From positions 21,987,501 through 22,047,500 of the forward strand of contig NC_079881.1 of the NCBI RefSeq assembly GCF_029227915.1: 60,000 nucleotides of DNA. Reading direction: 5' to 3'. Below are positions 14,346 through 24,117 of the stretch, piece by piece (position 1 is the stretch's first letter; every line of letters begins with the position of its first letter). This DNA is from Hydractinia symbiolongicarpus. Taxonomy: Eukaryota; Cnidaria; Hydrozoa; Anthoathecata; Hydractiniidae. A program made the translations under genes and the position numbers. The notes under the pieces are model-generated. The model was not told the origin of the DNA. It searched no databases and worked only from the letters and a program-made list of their open reading frames with translations.

Positions 14346-15614
14346 TTGCAGTGCCACGAAGTCTGTCATGATTTTTTTTCGCCACCATCAAATTTACAAC
14401 ATTCTTGTCAAAATGTCAAATTATCTTGTCAAATTATCAATGAGATAGAATCTAATTGTATAGATGGTATTCCTAAGAAAGATTTGAAACATCTTCTTAC
14501 TCTAGCGACTACCGAGTCTATTTTTGTTTTCAACGGCGTATATTATAAGCAAATTGACGGTGTGGCCATGGGGTCTCCGTTAGGGCCTACACTGGCCAAT
14601 ATTTTTATGTGTCATTATGAAAACATTTGGCTTAAAAATTGTCCGTCTGAATTTAAGCCGATCTATTATAGGCGATATGTTGATGATATTTTTGTTTTAT
14701 TTGAATCACGTGAGCATGTTCAATATTTTTATGAATATATTAATTCTAGGCACCAGAATATTAAATTCACGTTTGAAGAAGAATGTGATAAGGTTTTTCC
14801 ATTCTTGGACGTTTGCGTCATGCGTGAAGGTGATTCTTTTGTCACCAACGTATATAGGAAACCAACATTTAGTGGAGTTTATACTAACTTTTCTAGTTTC
14901 ATACCCATGGAATATAAACACGGCTTGATTTTTTCTTTACTTTATCGTTGTTACCATCTGTGTTCAGATCTTAATAAATTTCATGTAGAAATATCTCAGT
15001 TGCAGACTATTCTTGGAAGGAATGGATACCCTTCAAAGGTTTTTGAATTCTGTCTCAGAATTTTCAATAGCAGAAATTACGAACCGAAGGAACAAGTGTC
15101 CCTTGCTCCTAAGAAAGAGTTAGTCCTTGTTTTACCTTTTTTAGGAAAGATTACCTTACAAATTAGAACACGTTTGCACCGTTTGTTTAAGCAGAAACTG
15201 GCACATTGTAATGTTAAACTGATATTTTTTTCTAAGAGGAGGCTACGTAGCTGCTTTGCCTTTAAGGACAGAATACCTGAATCGTTACGCTCCGGACTCG
15301 TTTACTGTTTTAAGTGTAGTGGCTGCAACGCCACTTATTATGGCAAAACAAAACGCCATTTTAAAGTCCGTATGTCCGAGCATTTAGGTATTTCTGCACT
15401 TACAGGTAAACGCGTTAAACTTGGTCCGCAGGCCAGTGCCGTTCTCGAACATTTAATGTTTTGCAATTACTCTCCAGCATCGTTTCACAACTTCTCAGTA
15501 CTTGCGGAAGAGTCTAAAGATTTTAAACTTACTCTGATGGAGAGCTTATTAATTGAGCGTGACCGTCCCATTTTAAATAACACGGTAAAATCTATGCCTT
15601 TAGAATTATTATAA
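14346..15614 (+). CDS. Penelope-like element, RT C-terminal half plus GIY-YIG endonuclease
   Basis: A 422-codon open frame. Residues 58-90 carry FVFNGVYYKQIDGVAMGSPL and the following GPTLANIFM; YVDD, the catalytic reverse-transcriptase box, is at 111-114. FPFLDVCV and YRKPTFSG follow at about 151-176. The C-terminal part has CFKCSGC at 321-327 and TYYGKT at 330-335, the GIY-YIG nuclease core of Penelope-like elements, with a downstream Arg (RHFKVRMSEH), Glu (near 399) and terminal Asn (RPILN). Full-length Penelope proteins are considerably longer. The N-terminal RT motifs, including the first catalytic Asp region, are missing, so this copy is 5'-truncated near 14420 and cannot be active alone. 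It lies on the opposite strand to the Polinton relic and appears inserted into it. Absence of stops suggests a fairly recent insertion. The ATG used is incidental. Confidence 0.93.
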   Translation: MQCHEVCHDFFSPPSNLQHSCQNVKLSCQIINEIESNCIDGIPKKDLKHLLTLATTESIFVFNGVYYKQIDGVAMGSPLGPTLANIFMCHYENIWLKNCPSEFKPIYYRRYVDDIFVLFESREHVQYFYEYINSRHQNIKFTFEEECDKVFPFLDVCVMREGDSFVTNVYRKPTFSGVYTNFSSFIPMEYKHGLIFSLLYRCYHLCSDLNKFHVEISQLQTILGRNGYPSKVFEFCLRIFNSRNYEPKEQVSLAPKKELVLVLPFLGKITLQIRTRLHRLFKQKLAHCNVKLIFFSKRRLRSCFAFKDRIPESLRSGLVYCFKCSGCNATYYGKTKRHFKVRMSEHLGISALTGKRVKLGPQASAVLEHLMFCNYSPASFHNFSVLAEESKDFKLTLMESLLIERDRPILNNTVKSMPLELL

Positions 15615-15806
15615 TAGCTCTATTTTCTTCCTATTATATCCTATTATGTTTAGTATTTTTATCTCTAACTTGTAAAATAAAATTTAGAAGCAGTGTTAAC
15701 ATGCCAACCTGGGCGTTGGCGAAAGCTTGCTGAAAGATATATTTGGATATGTCGTAGATTTTGTCGTTCTTATTTTTTAATATCTTAAAAAACTGCTCTA
15801 CCAACT
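15615..15806. other. Junction between retroelement and polymerase relic
   Basis: AT-rich 3' sequence of the Penelope-like element, then a minus-strand stretch at about 15690-15790 (FFKILKNKNDKIYDISKYIF) that looks like coding remnant but cannot be named. Confidence 0.35.
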
Positions 15807-16560
15807 AACATTCTTGTCCTTACCAATCGGAAGCTGCCATGCGTTTCTCTTTCTGTATACGCTTGTATCGAAGCGCGTCTCTACATCGGCAACTATATCG
15901 TTGCAGAAGTCTTCCGTATGTATGTGGCATACGCAGCTGTCTTAAACCATATAGCAGAGTTTCTTTTCCAAGATACACAGGCTCCAGCACTTTGATCTCT
16001 GTTTTGATCGACCCCCATGAGATGCTTGCTGAATCAAGGACACCTTTAAATTTCGGCTACGTTACCAGCCAAATGTACGTCTTCTCACTCGTCACTAGTT
16101 TCATGTTACAATGGCATCACATTTTCCATAGTCTTCCCAAAGACAGAGACGTTCATAAGCTTAGAAAAGACTTTCTTGAACTCATTTGCAATTTGCTTCG
16201 CCGTAAATCTATCGGTCTTAGGGACTGATTTGAAGTCTTGTGTTGGCAGTTCCTGAGTCATGGCCCACCCAAAGAGGTTGTTGGCATCGAATTACTGCAG
16301 ATACGAGGATTCTTTGGTTTCAGTATACTCATTACACATATACTTGTTGTTGGCCGTGACACAGCGATGTACTGCTTGTGTGATTCCTCCACAAATATTC
16401 TTTTCAATCATATGGAGCATGTCAAGAGCACTAATTTTATTCCCGTATAATTAGGTGCTGCTTTCTAGGCCGAGGAAATGTAGAAGTGTACAGGATCCAG
16501 CTTATAGCTTGTTTCTGTCGACTCTAGATTTCTTCCTGTCGTTGGTATGACTTCTCTTAG
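15807..16560 (-). pseudogene. Decayed Polinton-type DNA polymerase B, palm-domain part
   Basis: Minus-strand reading, from high to low coordinates: YKLDPVHFYISSA; IEKNICGGITQAVHRC; then SYLQ, a stop, and FDANNLFGWAMTQELPT, the motif-A region of protein-primed family-B polymerases. Next FSKLMNVSVFGKTMENV, the Lys/Asn-Ser-x-Tyr-Gly-type motif B, then in other frames VKLVTSEK, PVYLGKET, and near the low end DVETRFDTSVYR and LPIGKDKNV. The segment that should hold motif C (the DTDS catalytic pair) between the last two blocks is absent. Several stops and frameshifts are present. It is a dead copy, separated from its N-terminal half (17990-18830) by a 1.4-kb insertion. Confidence 0.75.
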
Positions 16561-16621
16561 AGATAGCGAAATGTGATTAGTAATTTTAAACTATTAATGA
16601 ATTCTTATAACATGTTATTAT

Positions 16622-16727
16622 AACCAAAACAAACTACGACTGGGTTTTTATTAGATAAGCTTTCGGCTTGAACTATAACCATGATAAAGCTTGTCTAATA
16701 AAAAACCCGTTGTAATTTGTTCTGGTT
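16622..16727. repeat. Imperfect inverted repeat (hairpin)
   Basis: The left arm runs from AACCAAAACAAACTAC to TTATTAGATAAGCTTT. The right arm is its inverse with a few substitutions, ending in GTAATTTGTTCTGGTT. The loop is about 22 bases. The arms are about 42 bp. Confidence 0.8.
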
Positions 16728-17345
16728 TTAGTTACATTGAAGTGGGTACCGTTTACCATGTTGTTATCTGTTCTATGTTATCAAAGACAATTTTATTCCT
16801 ACATATACGTAGAAAGACATTCGAGGACTAAAATATGCTTTTTTTGCAGCAAAATCTAAAAATCAGAAGTCAGAACCACATTTTTTTAAAATTACTAAGG
16901 GTTGCTCGACGTTGTCCATCGTATTGGCTAATGCTGAATCTTGTAAACACGACAAAACTGAACTTCACGGTTTGAAGCTAAGGAATCATGACTTGGAACT
17001 AAAGATAATGCTAAGAAATGCCATCAGTAGTGCCAGGGAAAGGAGAGGAAGTTTTGAACTTTTTTTCTTAACCAGATTTACAAGAATTTAAGGCACTCCA
17101 CAAGGAAAATTAAAGAACAGAAACATACGTAATATACAGCTAAAAAACTGTGATGTAACATTCCTCTTACGTTTTGACTTTTGACCCAGCTAAAAATCTC
17201 ATTATTGTGCTTTCATACTTAGTCTAGCTAGCTAAAACGGAAAAGTTTAATATTTAAACTTGACCATACTTTACTTAGTGTTAACTAATAAATGCTATTG
17301 AAGATATTATTTCGGTTTGTCTGTTGAGTATTCATTTTACTTTGC

Positions 17346-17377
17346 CCGATGATGGGAGAAGGATCTCCCGAAACGTC
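17346..17377 (+). ncRNA. Hammerhead-ribozyme-like motif
   Basis: Order: CCGATGA (canonical CUGAUGA with U to C at the second base), a perfect 5-bp helix GGGAG/CTCCC with a 6-base loop, then GAAAC and GTC. This is the core layout of small hammerhead ribozymes reported in Penelope-like retroelements. The substitution in the uridine-turn position would be expected to weaken or abolish cleavage. It may be a decayed copy. Confidence 0.4.
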
Positions 17378-17989
17378 GCCTAATAAACTATCATGTTCAA
17401 GAAATGATAAACTTTCCACAGTAATAATAAATGCTAGTTTATTCCTAAATATAGCTATGGGCTAGCTAAGCTACCTAAGAACAGCATCAAACAACGTTGA
17501 GGCTGTTATCTTTTGTAAACATCCCCAGTGGTAAGCCTGTATAAGTACCAAATTTTATGTGTACATTCCTTGTGCTAATGAGTGTAATCCAATTACCCTG
17601 TACATAGAAACTGTGAAAAAACCGTGCTTTGCTATTTCCCGTAACCTGTACTGAGATTTGCTTGTGATATATATTAGAATTAAGTGTGTTTAATTTTTTT
17701 AGATATGTATTTTGTTGCGTTATGTAAGGTTTGTGTGTATGTGTGTGTACGCCTCGTGACGTTTCGCTGCAGTTGATAGTGATTTTTAATAACTACTTTT
17801 TTTGTTTGCATGTTGCCTATTGAGCACAAGCGTTTGTGTTTTATTTATATTGTTGCTTGTTTACTTAGCTTAAGGCGCGTTTGTATTCTCCCGGTTATAG
17901 TTTAATTTATTTTATTTTGCGAATAAATTTCTTATTTTGGTTTCCAGACGTTGGAAATATATAACTTAAAACGCGTTTAAAAATTTTGT

Positions 17990-18830
17990 TATACCCTTAT
18001 AGACCTGTGTAGTGACAACGACTCCTTGCAGGGTCATCGAATGGCTTTGTGCAGATGTTGCATCCTCCCGCCTGGTTGTGCACTTTCTTTAACACCTTTG
18101 TGAGCCCCATTATCGGCTGCTAAGGAAAGGTACCGTACGACTTATTCACCTCATCTTTCAGATGATCCACGGTGTTTCTGACACAGTCGCTGCCATGGCG
18201 AACCTTCAGCAGATCCGGTACATTTCCGTAAGCAAATCTGTTATAGGTGCACCAGCCAGAGGGTATGTGCTTAATCAGCGTTTTACTCTGTCTGCAATCT
18301 TCTTCTACCGAGATGAGTAGGCTTTCAGTGTTTGCGCATATAGAAAACGGCACTCTAAACTAACTCTGGTTATCGTGCTATTTCAAACATTTTTCACTCT
18401 CCTTTGGCATTGCAACGTTGACTGCCTCGTGAACCATACAGTACACATAATGATTGTTTTTCGTATCAGTTGTGTAAAAGGCGTACAAATAGCTAAGACA
18501 GAAATGCATATTGGTTTTGTATTCTTAGAGTTCTTGCTGTCTAACAACCTTGACAAGGTTTTTTGATGATGGTGTAGTACGTCGCCGTCTGTGATGAGAA
18601 GTACGCTTACCTGTTTACTACGCATTAAGTTGTGGTCTGATTGTCGCAGGGTATCGATGCTATTTTCCGTGGCGCTCTCTACGTTTACCGAGCGGTTCTC
18701 TTCCGATATTTTCATGGTTTAGTGCAGCAATAACGGCCTATTTTAAGCATTCTTTATCTTCTCTCCTAGGGTTGGTGATAGCCTTCTTTCCAGAGGTCCA
18801 GGCAGGTTGCTCTATGTATGAGACCCTCTT
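17990..18830 (-). pseudogene. Decayed Polinton-type DNA polymerase B, N-terminal and exonuclease part
   Basis: Minus-strand reading, high to low: KKAITNPRREDKECLK, a stop and AVIAALNHENIG; then VSVLLITDGD, TLSRLLDSKNSKN, NHYVYCMVHEAVNVAMPKES, FRVPFSICANTESLL, and IKHIPSGWC. Last is GGCNICTKPFDDPARSRCHY, a CxxC...H zinc/HNH-like segment. The exonuclease I box, usually YADFE, reads CANTE here, so the metal-binding Asp is changed to Asn. Frames shift several times. These blocks appear in the order expected for the N-terminal half of this polymerase type, and the palm half lies 1.4 kb downstream on the same strand. Confidence 0.72.
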
Positions 18831-19920
18831 GTGATTCCCCTACCATCACAGTCTACATCTGTGCGCAGGATCCCGTCTATGGTAAATCCGCCTTGTGGTA
18901 GAGCTGGATTCTCTACGTTTCTGGATGTGCGCGAACATAGTATACAGTACATTATCTACAATACTACCCTGAAAAACGGAGGTTAGATTGCTGTTTAAGA
19001 CCTTGCCTATCGTGTTCCCCCTCACGCTGAAAGGCTAACACCATATGTTATTAATAAGTTATTTTTAAGTTTTTGTAAGAAAAAATATGCAGAAGCTTTC
19101 TTAGAAAGATTTGTCCTCAAATTGATAAAGGATTGTGACTCAGAAATTTTGCCCTGATATTTATAAGGATTGTTGAACAAGGTCAGCACCAACAAAAGGA
19201 AAGCAAAAAGTCTTACCTTGGATTTCATTATATTCACTATAGCCGCAAACATTTCCGTTTTGATTGTGCTTGAGCGATACAATAACATAATTTCATTCTT
19301 TGATGGCTGATAAGACATCAAATTCATAATTTGCCTTTCACTAAAATAGTCACGGACGGGCAATAAAATAACCAATATTTTAATAACTAACCTTTCATTT
19401 GAAAAAAAACTTGGTTGTATGAGTTTCACAATGTTGTGCCTTCTGTGAATTTATTCCCATTCAGTCATTGACTCTCCGAGCATCGATTTACCAACATATG
19501 AAGTTGCCTATCAGTCACAAGAGAAATTTAATCAACTTTTGCATTGATCATTCATTTTCTATGATTGCGGAACAGTTAAGGAAACTTTTTCGAAAAAACC
19601 TTTCAAAATGTCTATAGCATTTTCAGTTATTTTAAAGGATGGAATTTCTGCAGGCTATTTTTTTTTAACAATTTTGCTCAATGAGAAAGAAATGCGTCCT
19701 AGACTCGATTATGATATTTAAATAATAATGTGAAGCACTTGGTAAAATGAAAAAAATGTCACATTTATTAACGAAAATGAATAAAAAGGAGACGTCAAAA
19801 ACATGACCCTGCTATGAATTTAAGCCAGGACTGCAACTCACAAAATTAACAACATGTAACATTATCTTTTATTTGTTGTTCAGTGTTTTCTTTACTCAAT
19901 ATAAAAGTGATTTATATGTA
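18831..19920. other. Non-coding stretch with one unrecognised frame
   Basis: A 135-codon minus-strand frame at 19022-19429 includes a hydrophobic run (RLFAFLLLVLTLF) overlapping a good splice donor (AAG/GTAAGA near 19216). A short exon ending there is conceivable but unsupported. Nothing else stands out. Confidence 0.3.
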
Positions 19921-20504
19921 TACTAGTCGATAAGGCCCGTAGAGAAATCCACTTAGGCAGATGGACAATGGAAAAATAGGTTGTTTTAGATGTTTTGATG
20001 ACGTCAGCAGTGCAAATACAAAATAAATATATTTTTTTAGAATTTTGTATACCTGTTGCCTTCATCGTATAGATCTTGAAATGCTGATCAAGAAAATGTA
20101 TATGATCATGTATCTTTGACAAACGGTTGCAGAGATGTCACGGTTTTTTGATGACGTCATCAAACCGTCCATTCCGAAACGGATTCGGGGACCCAGGTTT
20201 GAAAAACTTACCCAGATTGGTCCCAGGTTGTCCCTAGTTACCCACGCGGTGAAAAAACATTGACGTCACCACCTCGTTTCCAAGTTATTTGGCCTCAAAG
20301 TTTTAAGTGCATTGTAATGGCTTCACTAATCTTAATTAACTTTCCTTTGACGTCAATACTATTTTATCGGTAAAGTTTGGTAAATTACAGAACAATTTTA
20401 TAGGCGATGTTTTATAGAATTTGTTAAAGAAAATTTTGAAGAATGTAATCCACTTTGCAAAAGTGACAGACAGACACACGGAACTGGCGTATTATTATAT
20501 AGAT
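19921..20504 (+). mobile_element. Dispersed non-coding element with GACA tract at its 3' end
   Basis: It starts TACTAGTCGATAAGGCCCGT and continues AGAAATCCACTTAGGCAG. It ends GACAGACAGACACACGG, then GCGTATTATTATATAGAT. It contains four TGACGTCA palindromes (19999, 20152, 20261, 20348) and no credible coding frame. The head is shared with 47399-47520 and its tandem duplicate at 49416-49537. The tail is shared with 51829-51873 and with the flank of the 4.6-5.4 kb microsatellite. Lack of long terminal inverted repeats and presence of a proto-microsatellite suggest a Helentron-like non-autonomous element (inference). Confidence 0.6.
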
Positions 20505-21220
20505 GTGATGTGACTTGACCACGTTGTAATTAATAGCGGGTAATTATTAAATAAATCACATTGGATACAGTCACTAATGTTTCTTGTCATAAAAACATGC
20601 AACTTTTGATTTAAGTTTAATTTTTTATATATGAGAATACGTTTATCTGTTCGAAATATCATTTTACTAACTTTTCTTGCGTCCAATTAAACCGTTAACG
20701 GGAAAAGTCTTTTTATAAATATGAATGTAATATTAAAGATGAACCACGAAAAAAAAAATTCTATCAATAAAAGTTGAAATTTTGCTTATCTGATCATTCA
20801 CGTAAGATGTCTTTTCTTAGCTGCCATTTGAAGTATTTTTCTCCACTTTTCTGTCTGTCAACTAAACTGCTTAATCAACAACAGGGTTTTTTCCACCAGT
20901 TTGTATTTTTAGATCTTTCAATATTTCTCAACGACTAATTTAGGAAAAATCATAGTAGTTAGTAGTTACGTGGTAGTCGGGTGGGAACATTGGAGAGATG
21001 TAACTAACAATGCTGACAGTATATAACAATTATCTGTAATTAACTGCAATTATCAGCACTTACTTAATCATACTTGACTTTAACTTTAAAATTGTCAGTC
21101 GAATTAGTATTTCGTTTTACTGTGTGGTTATAGAAACTCGTCGCAAAGATATTTAGAATAAACTTTGTGTGTCTTTTTCAACTGATACATGTAGTTTTCT
21201 CTTTTTAGTTACTTGAAATT
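20505..21220. other. Upstream region of the Mpv17-like gene
   Basis: AT-rich. A pyrimidine-rich stretch ending TTCTCTTTTTAG lies about 13 bases before the gene's ATG and looks like a 3' splice site, so a 5' non-coding exon may lie in this region. No promoter could be identified. Confidence 0.4.
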
Positions 21221-21805
21221 ATGTTCCTTCGACGTCCAGTAATAATATGTTACAGAAACATCAGAAAGATGTTACATATTTTATTTAAGAAGCAGTTGGG
21301 TTTTACAAATACCACTATTGGTTTTATACTGTACGGATGTGGAGATTTGACAGGACAGCTATGTATCGAAAAGCAAAAAAAAATTAATTACCAGAGATTA
21401 TTTGCTTGTGCTTTATGGGGTGGTACAATCTCAAGTCTAAGTCATTTTTTATTTAAGACGTTGCATTACATTCCGTACTTCAAACATTATTCTCATCGTC
21501 AATCAGTATTTTTATTCTTAACTATTTGTCCATTGGAAGATGGTGTGTATTATGCTGCCACCGGATTTGTTGAAGGTCAAGACACGAGTTACATCAAAGA
21601 AGAAATCAAAGCCAAGTTTTTGCCTACTTTGTGCACTGACGTTTTCGCATACTATCCCTTCTTATACGTAAATGTTCGATTTGTCCCATACCATTTGAAA
21701 GTGACGGCCAATAATGTTTACTCCTTTGGATGGAGCATATTTTTATCGTATATGAAGCATGATGTCGACAATCAGTTACATCAGCAAATTTTGGAAAATA
21801 ATTAA
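21221..21805 (+). CDS. Mpv17/PMP22-family integral membrane protein
   Basis: An intact 194-codon frame from ATG to TAA. Family features: a TTIGFILYGCGDLTGQ segment at about 31-46 (the GxGDxxxQ signature); ALWGGTISSLSHFLFKTLHY at about 68-87; a mid-protein hydrophobic segment; and the C-terminal DVFAYYPFLYVNVRFVPYHL with SFGWSIFLSYMKHD, equivalent to the WxxYPxxNFxxVPxxxR...W..xLS region of Mpv17. Length and the likely four membrane segments match the family (about 180-200 residues). Relatives act in inner mitochondrial or peroxisomal membranes. No transport function can be assigned from sequence. A good 3' splice site just before the ATG suggests an upstream non-coding exon. The coding part has no intron, so a retrocopy is possible. 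A TTAA element begins 60 bp downstream. Confidence 0.88.
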   Translation: MFLRRPVIICYRNIRKMLHILFKKQLGFTNTTIGFILYGCGDLTGQLCIEKQKKINYQRLFACALWGGTISSLSHFLFKTLHYIPYFKHYSHRQSVFLFLTICPLEDGVYYAATGFVEGQDTSYIKEEIKAKFLPTLCTDVFAYYPFLYVNVRFVPYHLKVTANNVYSFGWSIFLSYMKHDVDNQLHQQILENN

Positions 21806-21868
21806 ATTCTGATGTCCATATTCTCTCGCCAAGCGGACATTACCTTTATATCTATCCTCCGGACTTAA

Positions 21869-23508
21869 CCCTATTTGGTGTGGGCTTTTTTGACCCTTGT
21901 AAGTATGGCCGCGGGGGGGGGGGGGCATAAAGTGGCCGCGGGGGGGGGGGGGGGGGCTTAAAGTGCCCGCGGGCTGTAACTTTTGTTTGGTTTTAAGTGA
22001 CGAAGCCTGGCACAAAGAAGCATCAATATATTGTGACTCAATTAGTGTCAAAATATGTGGGTTGACACGTCATCACAGGAAGTGATGACGTCACAATGAG
22101 ACAATGGTCAAAGGAATTGTCTTTCTTGGAAATTCTCGTTTTTTTATCTTTTTTAAAACTATTTACAGTACTAGTCATTAAGGTTATTGTAAAGGAAAAA
22201 ACTCGATGAGTAGTCTCAGAAAAACCCTTATAATTTATCAATACTTTTATATTTTTTTTTTACTTTTTTGTTTCTGAATGTTTGATGAAAGACTATTTTG
22301 ATGGTGTTATTTTCGTGAGATGTTAATTTTCCAAACAGAAAATATAATGAATTAAACACACACCATTTTTTTTCACCGTACGTTCTAAAACGGCTTCTTT
22401 TTCCGAACGCGTGGTCGCAGACTTCTCGTTTTTGCACTATTACATTCAGCATAAATTAAATTCAAAAAGGTTCCCGGTTTTTTTCTTGTAACAACGTCGT
22501 TATGAAATTATTTGTTATTATATATAATCATTAAAAAAAATGCATATTATTTTCTTTCTATCGTCATAATTCGCTAATCAGTAATTTATACAAAAAAATC
22601 CGGGAACCTTTTGTGCATAATTTATTCAGCTTTCCATTACCGAAAATTTCAATGAGCCAATAGGAAGCTTTCGGAAAAAGAGACCACAAACGGAAAGGCA
22701 TGTATGCAAATATTTACTAACGAGATATTTGTTTTTAAAGATTTTCGTAGGTGTTATGAAAATGTGCGAACTGAGTATGCAGAAAGATGATGAAAGTGTG
22801 AACTTTTTCTTTATGCTGAATATGCGTGCACGCGTTCAGAATTATTAACAGACAGAAGTCAGGGTTACAAGAGAAAGCTTATATGCATACTCCTTAACTT
22901 TGATTTTTTTTATTATGCATATATTTATACGGTAGTCTCTTATCATGCATAATGTTTAAAAAAAAATGCTCAACCCATTTTGCACATATTTTCTCGAGGG
23001 TGTGAAGGATATAACACCTCTGAAAAGGCTTTTTCCAGAAAAAAGGGATGTTCCAAATATTTTCATGGAATATAAAATGTGTCATTCGAATGAGAATTTT
23101 CTTTCTATATGTCATGAATTTTTTGCAAAAAACCTAGAAAAAAATTTGTTTTCTTTACAGTAACCTTAAAAAAAGTAATATAAAAAATGACTAAATTACA
23201 TATGACGTCATCATATGATGTCATAGGTAATTTATTGTCACTTTCACATACATAATCACATATTTATACAACTGGTTAGTTTGGAAAACATTTATTTTTA
23301 GCATTGCAGCAAAAGTTGATATGACCACCTGTCAATAAAGGACAAAGTGACATTGACAGGACAATGTTTGAAAAAATTTTTTTTCATTTTCTGAAAGTCC
23401 ATTAAAAGTTAGGAAAAGTCACAAAATTTCAAGAAATTTCATCCAGTATTTAAAAAGATATGAGAGTGTAAAAATACCGCGGTCATTTTATGTCCCCAAT
23501 TTCACGCC
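21869..23508. mobile_element. Worn TTAA element related to the one at 8644-9402
   Basis: The left end is TTAA (21865-21868) followed by CCCTATTTGGTGTGGGC, close to the CCCTATTCGG terminus at 8644. It has two G runs (13 and 17 bases) each after GGCCGCG. The sequence ACCGCGGTCATTTTATGTCC near 23477 is roughly the inverse of GGCATAAAGTGGCCGCGG at the left, so the right end is probably near 23508, but the terminal bases and TTAA are lost there. It contains TGACGTCA at 22086 and 23203. There is no credible coding frame. Confidence 0.5.
22068..22090. repeat. Perfect 10-bp palindrome arms
   Basis: ACGTCATCAC and GTGATGACGT flank a 3-base centre. The structure lies inside the TTAA element. Confidence 0.6.
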
Positions 23509-23904
23509 CGAGGTGTAATCAAATATTTTGCATGTTTCTAGGGGAAGATTATTCAGATGTTTTTTTTTCAAATAATTGTCGTGTGTTTTTGGTTTGCATG
23601 GTAGACGTAATAGTTTCTTAGCCGGACTTTTTTCAACAAGAAGCTTTAATAGCGGCTTAGGAAAACGTTTCAGACAATTGCAAAACAATGAGAAACAATC
23701 AACATTTTGTGAACAAAAGCAAATTATTTTGGAGCTTTTGCAATAGAAATTATGTAAAAGTAAAAAGCGAAGCAAGCAGCTGGTGGCTATGTGGTATAGT
23801 GCAAAAGTCGTAAGTTCATAGCCTGGCTGGTTTATTTCAAAGACTGTGTTAATCTTTTTGTCATTACGTTGCTCATCGATAAATTAATCGAAATTTTAAT
23901 AAGA
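23509..23904. other. Non-coding stretch with weak tRNA-like patch
   Basis: At 23780-23835 the sequence GTGGCTATGTGGTATAGTGC, followed 10 bases later by AGTTCATAGCC, is a rough match to tRNA A- and B-box promoters, as in SINE heads. It is too weak to call a tRNA. Confidence 0.3.
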
Positions 23905-24117
23905 AATTGAAAGAACCGTATATCAATCGTATATCAACATCAACATATATCAATAAAGTCAGTAAATTGTTGAGTTTTGACGCTAGATTTGATGCTTTAT
24001 TCAAAAACATAAACAGGGTATAGCGGCTGTAAATTCCCTTCACTCAGCTCTTTCATACCCTAAGCAACGTTATGACGTCAAAATCGAAATAAATTCGAAA
24101 CAAGTTCAAACGAAAAA
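23905..24117 (+). repeat. Dispersed repeat, copy 1 (pair of 25197-25400)
   Basis: CGTATATCAA, ATATCAACATATATCAA and AAAGTCAGTAAA recur in order in both copies, followed by CCCTTCACTCA, CGAAATAA and GAAAAAC. The copies are diverged and in direct orientation 1.3 kb apart. Confidence 0.6.

Larger units (their letters stand above)
16561..17989. mobile_element. Insertion splitting the polymerase relic
   Basis: About 1.4 kb lying between the two halves of the minus-strand polymerase fossil and sharing no polymerase motifs with them. It carries a 106-bp imperfect hairpin (16622-16727), a hammerhead-like motif (17346-17377) and TAGC-rich patches. It may be the non-coding end of another Penelope-like element, because the GAAACGTCG context is common at the ends of such elements. 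Exact boundaries are uncertain, and some polymerase sequence (the YRGAAH...GYDSH region expected here) has been lost. Confidence 0.4.

Noticed and set aside
15839-16454. Plus-strand frames of 129 and 70 codons
   Set aside because: They are antisense shadows of the decayed polymerase B, whose motifs are on the minus strand.
21776-22051. Pro-rich 91-codon minus-strand ORF
   Set aside because: The proline runs come from G homopolymers in the TTAA element.
23780-23835. Possible tRNA gene
   Set aside because: Only rough A- and B-box resemblance; no cloverleaf can be drawn.
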